This document shows positions 48,501-58,480 of a stretch of DNA of 64,000 nucleotides, one piece after another. This DNA is from Phoronis australis (lineage: Eukaryota > Phoronida > Phoronidae): assembly GCA_002633005.1 (NCBI GenBank), contig NMRA01000103.1, forward strand, positions 403,612-467,611. Direction: 5' to 3'. Below the pieces are notes generated by a model. That model saw nothing but the letters and a program-made list of their open reading frames with translations, had not been told where the DNA came from and ran no database searches. How positions within the stretch are numbered: the first letter of the stretch is position 1; every line of letters starts with the position of its first letter. The translations under genes were made by a program, and so were the position numbers.

Positions 48501-49520
48501 GTTCTCAAAATGTGGGACCCTCTTAGTGACGATAACAGGATTTGACATGAACTTACTGCTACGAGGCATAAAGATAATTCCGAGCAGGTTGACTTTATGG
48601 GATGGTCTTGTATCATCCATTGGCAGAATTAATATTATCAACCATGCTGACTATATACTCAGCCATGTGGCAAGCTGTGTTTCAATAGCGTTTTTATTTA
48701 TTTAATCATGATTTGAAACTGAAACTATTCTAAAAGTTAAACTTTCAAAATTGGAAATCATACAAGTTTTTACTCGCAAAATATAGAATTTTCGCATAAA
48801 AGTCACAGTTTGTGTGCCAAATGTTTTTGCAGCTCATCACTTGCACCAGACTTAACTGCATCAATATGACTATTGTCTAGTTAATGTTCTAATTTTGTAG
48901 GTGTCAACATACTGAATGTTCCTGCCGGCACAGTGATCCATACTCATGGGACGGCGGTTATCAGCTTTGGCGACCACAATGTAATAAACGTTGTTGACCA
49001 AGTGCAACAACAGGGGGGCCCAAATAGTGCTTCTGCAGACAATGAAAGGTCTTTGTCTTCTAGTGAAGACTTCCAAATCGACTCGCAGAAATGCAGTCCA
49101 GCAGAATCAGAGGAGACATTTGTTATGAAAAGTGGTGACAACACGAATTGCAAAACGGTTGCTGAAGAAAGACACAGAGAGATTCACAAGGGATTGTCCC
49201 AAGAGGTGTCACTACTAGGTGAGCAGAGCTTGAGTGGGAGCAGGGAACTTCGTGACGAGGAACACCCCAGCTGTTCCCCTGGAAACATGCAAGGGAGCCC
49301 TGAAGAGAGCAATGTACTTGATGGCAGTGCTTGTCCCAACAGTGCCACTTGTGACTGCAGGGAAGGTGCTGAAGACAATTGTCATACTGCGTGCAATAGT
49401 TGTCATGTCAGCACCCCTGCCTTCAACAGCAACAGTGGCCAAGATTCTGATAACAATGTCTGGCGTATAGATACACAAAAGTTGGGTAACTATGAAGTTG
49501 TTTCACATAAAGTGTTATAG
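33585..49520 (+). CDS. Ig-domain transmembrane receptor with RHIM-like cytoplasmic motif
   Basis: Eight coding exons: 33585-33654, 36187-36317, 38311-38524, 40231-40386, 42047-42163, 43173-43277, 44487-44804 and 48901-49520. All phases agree (phase 1 except intron 2, phase 0), giving 576 residues. Residues 1-20 form a signal peptide (MQYLWTVTVTIIVSFIGQHC). Ig domain 1 (about 35-138) spans exons 2-3 and has SVSLGC... and IQPSQASTYCC. Ig domain 2 (about 148-229, I-set-like) spans exons 4-5 with LVLMCKGSGYPEPRYKW and DGGWYQC. One membrane helix lies at about 238-260 (VFVGVCSGFVVVVLVLIFAA) with basic residues just inside. The 316-residue tail has tyrosine motifs (YAII, YEVV), a RHIM-like motif at about 381-401 and a Cys-rich segment. 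The intron 2 donor (CTG/GTATAA) is weak. It is probably a surface immune or recognition receptor; the ligand is unknown. Confidence 0.85.
35300..35330. other. Perfect 11-bp stem-loop in receptor intron
   Basis: ATCCCGAGTAG and CTACTCGGGAT are exact complements separated by nine bases, in intron 1 of the Ig receptor gene. Significance is unknown; it may be part of a decayed mobile element. Confidence 0.6.
40838..40930. repeat. Three-copy 33-bp tandem repeat
   Basis: Three units of ACAGTAATTACCATGGCACAC plus (C/T)AGTTGTTA(G/C)C lie side by side in intron 4 of the Ig receptor gene, immediately before the 242-bp triplication. Confidence 0.9.
40948..41673. repeat. Three-copy tandem repeat of about 242 bp
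   Basis: Units start at 40948, 41189 and 41431, each beginning CAAAATTTCAGAAACCCTTC and ending ATATAAGTGTAAAAC. They differ by only one or two bases (a single A insertion; ATTAT versus TTTTC), so the expansion is recent or homogenised. It lies in intron 4 of the Ig receptor gene, between the two exons of the second Ig domain. Confidence 0.97.
43781..43900 (+). mobile_element. tRNA-derived SINE, copy 2
   Basis: AGTATGACCTAGTGGAATAAG (box A-like) and GGTCGTGGGTTCCTGTCCCA (box B-like) are followed by CTGCTAGACCTTTGAGTCAGG. This is the same head and tail as the element near 24.5 kb, in opposite orientation. It lies in intron 6 of the Ig receptor gene. Confidence 0.6.
45432..46041. mobile_element. 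Foldback element in receptor intron 7
   Basis: 45432-45490 (CTGTTATGAAGTTTTATCCG ... CGTT.. CCATAACGG ... CCCGTT) is the imperfect reverse complement of 45981-46041 (CAACGGGAAAACGCCGTTATG ... CGGATAAAACTTCAGAACAG). The interior shows no coding sense. The length of about 610 bp fits a non-autonomous DNA transposon. Confidence 0.75.
46721..47760. repeat. Interspersed repeat with terminal inverted repeats, copy B
   Basis: It begins TGCGCCCACA (46721) and has the exact complement TGTGGGCGCA at 47727-47736, followed by TTTCAACGCTCTGCGTTGCT. Inside are two diverged units sharing GGCAATTTTAGT, GGCGTCCACCC and GGATCTTTACTAAATTTAGC. It is homologous to the copy at 23.4-24.4 kb. It is inserted in intron 7 of the Ig receptor gene. 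Confidence 0.8.
48436..48530. mobile_element. Hairpin MITE, copy 1
   Basis: A 95-bp palindrome: AGTCACTTACAGGGTCCCAG... pairs with ...TGTGGGACCCTCTTAGTGAC, with GAGAACCAG / CTGGTTCTC in the stem. It lies 370 bp upstream of the RHIM-like exon. Confidence 0.85.
48940..49002 (+). other. RHIM-like amyloid signalling motif in receptor tail
   Basis: Within exon 8 the tail reads TAVISFGDHNVINV (residues about 388-401). The core I-S-F-G-D-H-N fits the RHIM pattern [I/V]-x-[I/V/L/F]-G-x-x-N, where RIP kinases have I-Q-I-G-x-x-N. Beta-prone V/I residues lie on both sides, and V-I-H-T sits at the spacing where RIPK1 has a T-I-Y-N-type strand. RHIMs assemble cross-beta amyloids that drive necroptosis and NF-kB signalling, and related motifs occur in the tails of some insect peptidoglycan receptors. 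The Gln of the classic tetrad is Ser here and the third position is Phe, so this is RHIM-like, not a certain RHIM. Confidence 0.55.
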
Positions 49521-49777
49521 TCACATGATAGACTTCAAAATTAAAAATACCTGTTTTCAGGTTATCATTGGGTTTTGTAGGGTTTACTTCTTGAAGTTAT
49601 TTAGTTTGACCTGAGCTATAAAATAGCAAAATCGTGTTTTTGTGATTTTATTAGAAATCGCCAATGTTAGCTTCTAGTCATTCTGTAGAATTAACTGAAA
49701 TGGAGGCTGGCGACTTTGGGTATGCTTAGGATACTTGGCTACTTGTTGCATTGGCTTTTAGTCTTTTTAGCAGTAAT

Positions 49778-49878
49778 AGTCACTTACAAGGGACCTGGAT
49801 TTTGAGAACCAGTTTGATGCTTGTTAATTCAGTGGAGAAGATGTTTCGCAAAATGCCGGACCCCTGTAAATGCCTAGT
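49778..49878. mobile_element. Hairpin MITE, copy 2, in receptor 3' UTR
   Basis: Same layout as copy 1 (AGTCACTTACAAGGGACC, ATTTTGAGAACCAGTTTG) but with a more degraded right arm (CAAAATGCCGGACCCCTGTAAATG). It lies about 260 bp after the receptor stop codon. Confidence 0.75.
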
Positions 49879-50432
49879 GCTCGTTTGGCTTTGAATTCGA
49901 CTGCGAATCCATCTTGGGACAGGTCTCAGATACATAATATTGCCCCCCCTCATAATGTCACTTTAACAAGTATTCAAGTGGATTAAGAACACGAAAATAC
50001 ATCTTAGAAATTTTCGTTGTGAAGGTTTGCCAAAATTGGCCATGGAGATGTTGAAAACAGCTCTGAAAATCCACTTGATGAGACTATTCTTACTTACCAT
50101 GACTGTTTTTTATTGAACAAGCAAGGTTTTCAAACCATGGTCCTGATCGCCATCTAACTAATTTATCAATATCAATTAATAAGACTGTAACCAGAACCAT
50201 TGTGACAAGGGTCCGTTATTTTGAACTTGAGTTAGTGTTCAACTATCATGTTATTTATGAGATAATCTGCGTTTATTAACACCTATTGTTTGCCTACCTG
50301 TGTTTACAACTTTTTATTCCTGTCTTCTTAATATACATTGTTGTGATCAAGGCAAGTGCTTAAAAGCTTGTTTGCAGCTTCCCTAATACAGTAGTGTTCC
50401 CAACAAATATGTTATTGGTATTGGTCCTTTTA

Positions 50433-50523
50433 TGGGGGTCCCGCATTTTGAGAACCAATTTTCTCCACTGAATAGCAGGCATCTAACTGGTTCTCAAAAT
50501 CTGGAACCCCTGTAAGTGACTAC
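50433..50523. mobile_element. Hairpin MITE, copy 3, in receptor 3' UTR
   Basis: GGGGGTCCCGCATTTTGAGAACC pairs with GGTTCTCAAAATCTGGAACCCC, followed by TGTAAGTGACTA. Same family as copies at 48.4 and 49.8 kb. A transcribed copy would form a long stem in the mRNA. Confidence 0.85.
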
Positions 50524-51320
50524 TGTCGACTTATCTTTGTGTAAATAGCATTTTCATTTTCTGCCCTCCTGCTTAAGGTTTTATTGCTTACTGATTACTG
50601 AAAAGATGGTTTCAGTAAAAACTTTTCTACCATGATAGTAGTTTATTTCTACCAATAAAGAGAATGCAGAGTCATCGAGAGGCTGTGTTGGTCAACCATG
50701 TTAAAATGGATTGCATTCTTTTAATTGCCCTATCATGGAAAAGATTTGATTCACATTTTGTTAGGTCTTGTATTCTGCTTGTTTTGGCCCTTTTAGTATT
50801 GTGTTGTAATCTTGCTTCATTTTCTGTTGAAAGCGAATCACCAAATTTATTGTTTTTAAAACTTACCCCTTTACCACAAATGCTCAAATTTTATCCCCAA
50901 TCACTTAATTGTGGCTATAGATTGTACACGGGTGTATATTATTTTTGTAAAGATTTATTTTTGTGGAAATTTTCCCCTGCCATAGTCAGTGCCAAATTGA
51001 GGACCCTCAACTGTAGCCAATCCAACCATAGCTTGTTTGTGTTTTGAAGCTGACTTACATGATGACTAATGACCGTTCATCTCTGTCAACATGTGTACGC
51101 AAAGCTTTTATTTTGGAAGTGAACGAAGTGGGACACTTGTACTTAGTTTGGGAATGTGCTCAGTTCTAACAAAAATTGTACATTTGAAAGGGCTTTGTCA
51201 TTTGTGCAAAAATGTCCAAAGTTTTCTACTTCACAACCTGAACGCAAAACCATAATGGACCAATGCATTTAGATAGGACCTGCTGTTTTATATGTAATAA
51301 AGTGATTATTTTGTACTACG

Positions 51321-53349
51321 CGTATATTTCCCTTGCTCAAACCGGACATGACGTTGTTGCAATCCCCTTTGGTCCAAGTACCCGGAAACTACCGGCAATC
51401 GCGGGATAACCATGGTCTTTGATAACACGTGACGGTCGGACGGAAAGGAAATGTTCTGTTCATTTACCGTGTATGCGTCACTGCCTGTGTTACTGATTTA
51501 CATCCCTATTAGTTTCGAGGTGTAACATTAGTGATGCAAGAAAGCGGCTTGTTCTCGTGAAGGCCTGCCGCTCCCTGGCCTTAGTTGCAGTTTGTCCTGG
51601 ACTACGCCTCGGTGGCCCTTGCTGCACGTGCGAACTTATTCAGGGGCTGCCAGTTGAAAATTTGTTTCGACAGGAGCGAAAGTCAGTGCGGTTGAAATCA
51701 CTGGGCAGCCGGTGGATGTCAAGTTGTGTTCCAATACCACCTGTTTATCATAGCTAGTAGAAGGGCCTGCACGAGAACCAAGCGCATCCTCGGATTGTCA
51801 CTGGCTCGAAGGCCTTCCGCAAACTTATAATTCATTATCATACAATCTGGCTTCTACATGTTTTTGCTGCAAAGACTTTGCCCACGAGTGCCACGGTATC
51901 TGGGCATATTTCAGCATCAACTCCTACCCACTTTCACTGGCAACTGAAACCCAAAAAAGACCACCCATGAATCGCCAAAGGGTTCTTAAACGAGGACATG
52001 TCTACGCGTCTAAGTGTTCTGTTCTTATTCAACGCGTACTTTTGCTTAATTAATGCGTTTAATTCTTAATCATCGGAAATAAATAGGAATCTTTTCATAT
52101 GCAACGCCCCTATGTTAAGGACAAAGTCCATATTTATTTTCATTTATGATTGAATTCAGGGCTCGGAGCTCATAACAAGATGAAATGATAGAAAAAGATT
52201 ACATCTGTGGGTAAGGAAAGGCACAACAAATAGTTAAAAGGATGCGGGTTGAGTCGCTTTGGAACCGTTTCATACACTGAACCCGGCAAAGGCAATTTTT
52301 GAAAAATGTTACAGATTTGTATCAAGTGACCGCCTAAATGATGATGGCACCGTTACGTACTGAATGTAAACGTGGTATTTTACTGGACATAACGCCATAC
52401 TAATTCAGCGCGTTGATTAAGTAAAACTACGCGTTGATTAAGCAAAAGTACACATTGAATAAGCAAAACAGCGCGTTGACTAAGCTCGTAGTCTACGCGT
52501 GGGTTAACTTAGCAAAAGTACGTGCTGATTAATTGCTGGCTTACCTGTGTAATTTTCTCAGAAAAGTTCCTCGTGTAAAGAAAACCTGGTATCAGTCTGT
52601 TCACAATGTATAAAAACACACACACTTTCTTTGAAAGTGTTCTCTGGCTTGCGCTTGAAGCTGGGATGGAACTGAAAAACGTGTTTAGTTGCGTCACGAT
52701 GATCCAAACACCACAGGAAGCAGTGCGTGACTGCATGATGAATGATGTGATCACGAAACGCTTAGTTTCATTATCATTTTCTGTTATTTGACGGTTATTT
52801 ATAAACATTTTTTCGGTGTCTGTCGATGCACGGGTTCGGCATAGGCCCTATTGATGATGTGAACTTTGTTTCTCATCACAAGTCGGCGCCAAAAAGTTTG
52901 ACGCTGTCCCTGGCGTTCAATTTTGAGCGTCACTTGACACCGGGTGTTCTTATTTCAGTTTCAGTGACTTCCAGAAACCAGCGGATCTTAGCCATGTTTC
53001 TTGTGAAAGTAGGCCTGATTGTACGGTTTTGTATTCTGCGGGCAGCCTCAGAAATTTTCCATTTGAAGTTATACCGTAGCAGTTTAGATGGTATAAAATT
53101 TTTCTTAAGGAACGTCATGAAACACCAAAGAGTCGTGTCACTTTGGTTTAGGCAGCCCAGTCACTGAAATTTATTTAAGATGAGGAACGGCGTTGATGCT
53201 TTTTGACTGCGGCTTTGCTGGTATTGAAAAATAAAGACATGCATGAAAAATATTTACTTTTAATGTTCACATGCTTTGTTTAGCAATGAATTAAACGAAA
53301 GTGCATTTCCTCAAAATGGATTCTAGGTTACGGGCAAATCGGTGCTAGT
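51321..53349. other. Intergenic region with degenerate foldback element
   Basis: 51968-52533 repeats the ACGCGTACTTTTGCTTAAT / GCGTTGATTAAGCAAAA theme of the foldback at 19.05 kb, starting with GCCAAAGGGTTCTTAAACGAG. A minus-strand ORF at 52930-53118 (MTFLKKNFIPSK..., 62 codons) is basic and protein-like but unsupported by splice evidence. Nothing else convincing is seen. Confidence 0.5.
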
Positions 53350-55844
53350 TCAGTGCAACGATTTTGATGAATCAAATGTAAACTTATCACGATATGTACC
53401 GTCAATTCTACATGAGTAAATTGCTTTTGTCGGTTTTGTGTCAAGCAGTCGTAACAATTTGCTCGGGCAAGTATCAAGTTCTTTTGGCAAAAACGGCAAT
53501 ATTAACTTCTTCATGACGAGAAACTTTGTTTTAATTGAACGGTTGGGCATGCAAATCCGTTTTTGCCTGTATTCCGGTTGGTCACGGTCCAGCTCATCAA
53601 AAAATTTCGAAATTCTGGTACATTCTGCAGACGAATACTAAGACTAAATGTATCACATTTGCTCCAATTTTAGGGAGGCCAAAGTCCTACGGTCACTGGC
53701 TCCACCATGTTAAAAAGTTACTGGATTCTACCAGTAGGATTGCATATGTCAAGTGTAGTCGACCTTGGAAATGTGGCGACTCCTTGTGTCATACACTTTA
53801 GATATCACCGTAGGAGAGTAGGCCGGGTAAATACTAAACCCGATCGACCAGTCTGTTACAGTACGCGTGCCTTGCTGGTGTCATGGTACGCGGCGAAGAT
53901 GAATGAACGGACCCTCCCCCGTCTTTTATGACTTTTAAAAGAAAACTTCCGAGTCTTTCGAACCATCATGTTGCAGTTTGATACATTTCCAGTGTCGGGC
54001 CAGGCCCATCAGGACTGGCCGCCGGTCACCTCTCGGCGTTGCCTGGTGGCTCAATGGCCCGTTAGAGCGGCACCACCCCGATGCACAGTCTGCGTTTCAT
54101 GCATCCATATGATATGATCTTAAATGAGACATTTTATGTGTTTTCGAGGATCGTGTTCTTCTATCTTAAAATGATAGAATTTCCGCTATTTTGTGAACAA
54201 TCGGTGCGGTCCGTATGAAGTTTGAAGTTTTCCCGCCCCCTAGACAAGTAATGACTCGTTCAGAGCTTCACCAATAAGGCTATCACCCCTCCAATGCTAT
54301 GGACTATCCCTAAATTACATTGTTTACATCACCACGTGGAGCTGTGATCAGAAACCGTTTCCGGGATATGGCAGAGTTGTTGGTGTGTGCGGCTGTGAAG
54401 GTAATATTGTTGGGTTGTTGCCTTTTGTGTCCATTCTTTTACTGCCTTTCACTTTGAATCAAATTAAGTTGACTCTGTTTGCGGTGCATGAATTTGAATT
54501 AGCATGGTCAGGTTAAACAATACCATTTGTCCGTGATGACTATGAAACCCGACCTGGCAGTCAGTGTTTTGGATCTGGTAAGCCGTGAACGGTTCGTACA
54601 AAACGACTTCGCCTGTTTTACTGCGTTGATTTCGGAATTATCGCGTTGATTTTAATAAATTATTATGAACATCACGGCGGTGATTATTGGAATCACTGCG
54701 CTGGTGCTTTATTGTCAATACAGACTGTAGGCCTACTGACAACAGTTAACATCGAGGCCTCTCTTAACATTGATTGGAGTGAAAATTAGACTGAGATGAC
54801 TTGACACAGTTCTCCCAACCTCAGGCTAGAGTTCAGTAGCGCTAAGACCTTCACTACCTTCACTTCAGTGATGTGACCATGTGGGCGTTTAAACTTATAA
54901 TAAATCTTTGAAAGCGATGTTTTAGAATCGGTGTTTTAAACAAGGTTTAAAAAATGTAGCTCATCCAAAGTGTATTTCCAAATTTCTCGCATTGTTTATG
55001 ACATGTTAAATGTGTCTGTGTTTTTATCGCCCCAAAGTCAAATTGCTGTTAGAGTGTAGTATGTTACTATGGAGACACGAATCTGTGATAAAGTTTATCA
55101 TATCTTACATCATATCTTAACTAACTAAATTCTATTTAGCCCAGGCCAAGAGTTGCTATTGCTGGTAAGTTAAAAAGCCCTTTCCCATACGCCAGTCAAC
55201 TCCACTACTATATCGAAGATTCGATGTTAACTGTCACGGTTGTTAGTTTTCCCTTCAGCTTCGGAGTTATTCTGATTCACAAGAGCAGCGAAGTTATCGC
55301 AAGGCGGCACTATGCCTTGCTGTTTTTGTCTTTGCCGAAGGACCTCTTCCCATTGGCCCAAAGGGAAACTAGAAAGTCCACTTCACAAGGCAGCTTACAG
55401 TGGCGGATTTAGAGGGGGGCCAAGGGGGCCATGGCCCCCCTAAAATTCTCCCAGATTCCATTTGGCAGTACGGGTGTGCGAATGTCTGATGGGCAAAATC
55501 CTGTTTAATACTCTGCCCTGCGCCTCCCCAACTCAAAATCCTGGATCCGCCCCTGGCTTATGATGGTTGCCTTGTTGAGACAATGACAATATACTAGAAG
55601 ATGACATTTGAGTAGGTTTATTGTTGATCTGAACATTATGGCGGTATGGCCGGGAACCCATTTTCCGTGCGCTACATTCACTTTTTTTTATTGTAAAGAA
55701 TTGAGCAAATACATGGATAAATTGAAGCAGAATGTTTATACTGCCAAAATAACGTAAAATTAGAACAAAATATTTACTAATATTGACCAGTCGCTGCTTG
55801 TTGTTGGCATATGCTGTGACCGTTGCCGATAACTCTGATGGCAT
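53350..55844 (-). CDS. Possible 113-residue basic protein, two exons
   Basis: Minus-strand exon 1 is 55778-55844 (ATG; MPSELSATVTAYANNKQRL) with donor TTA/GTAAAT. Exon 2 is 53350-53624, with a good acceptor (tattcgtctgcag), open for 91 codons to TGA (FFDELDRDQPEYRQKR, FLPKELDTCPSKLLRLLD, SKSLH). Phase 1 agrees across the junction. The product is Lys/Arg-rich with no membrane segment or known domain. The donor is modest, and exon 1 exists twice because it lies in a 650-bp tandem duplication (second ATG at about 56497). Exon 2 is the more reliable part; further exons cannot be excluded. Confidence 0.4.
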
Positions 55845-56928
55845 CGAAGTTTAAACAAGACATTGTAGCAGTATTAACTTTGATCCAAGACCATTGACTG
55901 AAGCTTCAGTAACACCAAATCTTCAGAGCCAGTGGGACAGGCCTTAAAGACATCAAAGCATACTCGTCTACTTTATTTGGTTGTCTTAATTTGAATGAGG
56001 GTGTCCACGTGTATGCCCTGGACACCTACCAGGCAAAGCCTGGTTAAAATGCCCCCAGTTCAATTTTTATCGAACTGTTAAGCCAATACAGAGACTGACT
56101 GGAAAACAGAAGGCATGTAATANCGGGTGTGCGAATGTCTGATGGGCAAAATCCTGTTTAATACTCTGCCCTGCGCCTCCCCAACTCAAAATCCTGGATC
56201 CGCCCCTGGCTTATGATGGTTGCCTTGTTGAGACAATGACAATATACTAGAAGATGACATTTGAGTAGGTTTATTGTTGATCTGAACATTATGGCGGTAT
56301 GGCCGGGAACCCATTTTCCGTGCGCTACATTCACTTTTTTTTATTGTAAAGAATTGAGCAAATACATGGATAAATTGAAGCAGAATGTTTATACTGCCAA
56401 AATAACGTATAATTAGAACAAAATATTTACTAATATTGACCAGTCGCTGCTTGTTGTTGGCATATGCTGTGACCGTTGCCGATAACTCTGATGGCATCAA
56501 AGTTTAAACAAGACATTGTAGCAGTTTTAACTTTGATCCAAGACCATTGACTGAAGCTTCAGTAACACCAAATCTTCAGAGCCAGTGGGACAGGCCTTAA
56601 AGACATCAAAGCATACTCGTCTACTTTATTTGGTTGTCTTAATTTGAATGAGGGTGTCCACGTGTATGCCCTAGACACCTACCAGGCAAAGCCTGGTTAA
56701 AATGCCCCCAGTTCAATTTTTATCGAACTGTTAAGCCAATACAGAGACTGACTGGAAAACAGAAGGCATGTAACACAAGTTGTTGCTTTGCACTAGTGTG
56801 GCATTCAATTCTATTTTGTCTGTTCAGGAAATTGCAGAAAATTTACAATTTTGCGACAGCGTATTTGTGAGGATGCAGTTTTCCCACCAAAAATTGCTCG
56901 CTTCTTTGAGAGTGGCAGTTTCTCTTGA
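54368..56928 (+). CDS. Tentative plus-strand gene start, three short exons
   Basis: 54368-54400 reads MAELLVCAAVK and ends in a good donor (AAG/GTAATA). 55140-55164 is flanked by tctatttag and GTAAGT. 56828-56928 starts after tctgttcag and in the matching phase reads NCRKFTILRQRICEDAVFPP to a TGA. Phases 0 and 1 agree, but the 52-residue product is short and exon 3 is also open in another frame. It overlaps the minus-strand candidate at 53350-55844, so at most one may be real. Further splice-flanked pieces lie downstream on the same strand (59941-59990, donor CCAGAT/GTAAGA; and about 60669-60811). Confidence 0.25.
55398..55555. mobile_element. 158-bp MITE with GGCGGAT inverted ends
   Basis: The left end CAGTGGCGGATTTAG is matched in reverse complement by the right end CTGGATCCGCCCCTG. 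Both ends are flanked by the direct repeat GCTTA (55393-55397 and 55556-55560), a likely target-site duplication. The right two-thirds is repeated near 56124-56208 through the tandem duplication. Confidence 0.8.
55471..56773. repeat. 650-bp tandem duplication with a single N at the junction
   Basis: Unit 1 (55471-56121) and unit 2 (56124-56773) start with CGGGTGTGCGAATGTCTG and end with GGCATGTAA. Only a handful of substitutions separate them (for example AACGTAAAA versus AACGTATAA). The only N nearby is at 56123, exactly between the units, which suggests two haplotypes joined end to end. Confidence 0.95.
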
Positions 56929-57057
56929 ATTATACGAAATTGTAGGAAGCTTTAACAAGTCATCGGTCAAATCAGTTGGCTTTATTCTATGAATCACGAA
57001 GGTTGCCATTACCAACTGTGCATTTCATTTTTTATATTACTTTTGTCCAAAACAGGT

Positions 57058-57191
57058 GTGATTTTCCTGTTAAAGGTGATGCAAAATGTGTAGCGGTTCA
57101 GCAGCCGTATTTTTATGGCCAAATTCCGAGCTGTTTTCGACATTGGAGAGCTGACACATTGGTGTGCGTTAAAGAAGAGCAACCAATCTGA
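57058..57191 (+). CDS. Candidate exon, gene unassigned
   Basis: After the acceptor ttttgtccaaaacag the frame reads CDFPVKGDAKCVAVQQPYF and IPSCFRHWRADTLVCVKEEQ to a TGA. Composition is protein-like with five Cys. No recognised domain, and no upstream exon with the required phase was found. Confidence 0.25.
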
Positions 57192-58236
57192 CTAGAAGAT
57201 TGTTTGTCATTTACAGTTTTAGATAGGGTGTGTGACTTTTTAAGTTGAGACAAAATGTTGTTTTGTATAGGGTTCAAATGGGGACTGATGGCCATTGCCA
57301 GGTTTTGAGTTGACCATAGTAATGTCAATTTTTATGTCTTGTGTCACCATAGTTTTGGAGTCTTGTTTTATTTATATTAAGCATGATTAGGACCGAAACA
57401 CATTGCTAGGGTGTAACTGAGATTTTGTGGTGTAATCTCCTCGAACTGCTGGTATTCTCTCTTGCTTATCAACAGCTATTCCTGACAATTGCCATCTCTC
57501 CACTACGTATACAGCCAGAGTAGGCACTTACCATATCACAAACTGCAAAATTCACGATGTAAGATATACGTGTTTTAAGGAAAGTCATAATTAATTAAAT
57601 TGTCCAAAATACATTCCCAGTCATTGCGTCAATGTAGGACCATAGAAAAATACCCGAATTTTGTTAAATTTGGAGCAATTTATCTTAGAAACACTTATAG
57701 GATTGGTATGAAACATTCTGAGACATGTTTATTGTACTGCTTGTCTTTTACCAAAAAAATTTTCAGCCATATTGTGTCCTAAATTGATGAGATTTTATGG
57801 TATTTCAACAACAGCAGTGTGACTGTTTCAAAAACTTGTGATCTGTTGCCATCTGCCTTGGTATACCGGATAGGGTTCACTTTAAAAGATGGCCGACAAG
57901 GGCTTTGTCAACCAACCGCGAACTTTATTGTCACTATTTAACATCTGAGAGATTAATGTCTCTTTGTTGGCATTTTCATTGTGTTTGGTGGTAGGCATAA
58001 CTTGTGAACTTGTTGGGAAGTCACCCGAAAGTTGGCCTACGTATTTGCTAGGCTCGCGCTAGGTGCTCGCCAGCTCGCTATTGGCAAATTCTGAGCAGCC
58101 CTGGCGATGGCAGAGTTGAGTCCATTCATCAATTTCGGTAAACCTACTCGCATGTCAACTCAGTCAGCTCAAATCAAGTTGCGTAGGAAGCGACTCTCTT
58201 ACGTCGCTTCCGAGTCCTAAATATCTTGCTCATTAA

Positions 58237-58480
58237 AATGCCTACGAGTATGGCGTATCCCCACCATAAACCATGGGATAGGGGAATCCCTACCCAGTTT
58301 TAGGTCAAAATTCATGAAATGCGTAACCCGAGTATAGGGGCAACTACTGCCCAATTTTTGGGTGAACATCAATGAAATGCCCATGTGGCCGGCGTGCTTA
58401 GAGGGGAACCTCTACCCATTTTTGATCAACATCATGCCCATATGGCAGGCATACACCCTGCCTTAATCAGGGGATAGGTT
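58237..58480. repeat. Degenerate tandem repeat, about 70-bp unit
   Basis: Three to four diverged units share CTACCCA-type and TTTTTGGGT(G/C)AACATCAATGAAATGCC-type blocks separated by TATGGC(G/A)GGC-type spacers. Confidence 0.6.

Larger units (their letters stand above)
49521..51320 (+). other. Probable 3' UTR of the Ig receptor
   Basis: No convincing new coding sequence follows the stop codon. AATAAA signals occur near 50656 and at 51296-51301, the second followed by a T-rich stretch. The 127-codon ORF at 50664-51047 lies inside this interval and looks like chance. Confidence 0.5.

Noticed and set aside
50664-51047. 127-codon plus-strand ORF after the receptor
   Set aside because: Lies between two polyadenylation signals in the probable 3' UTR and is AT-rich hydrophobic chance sequence.
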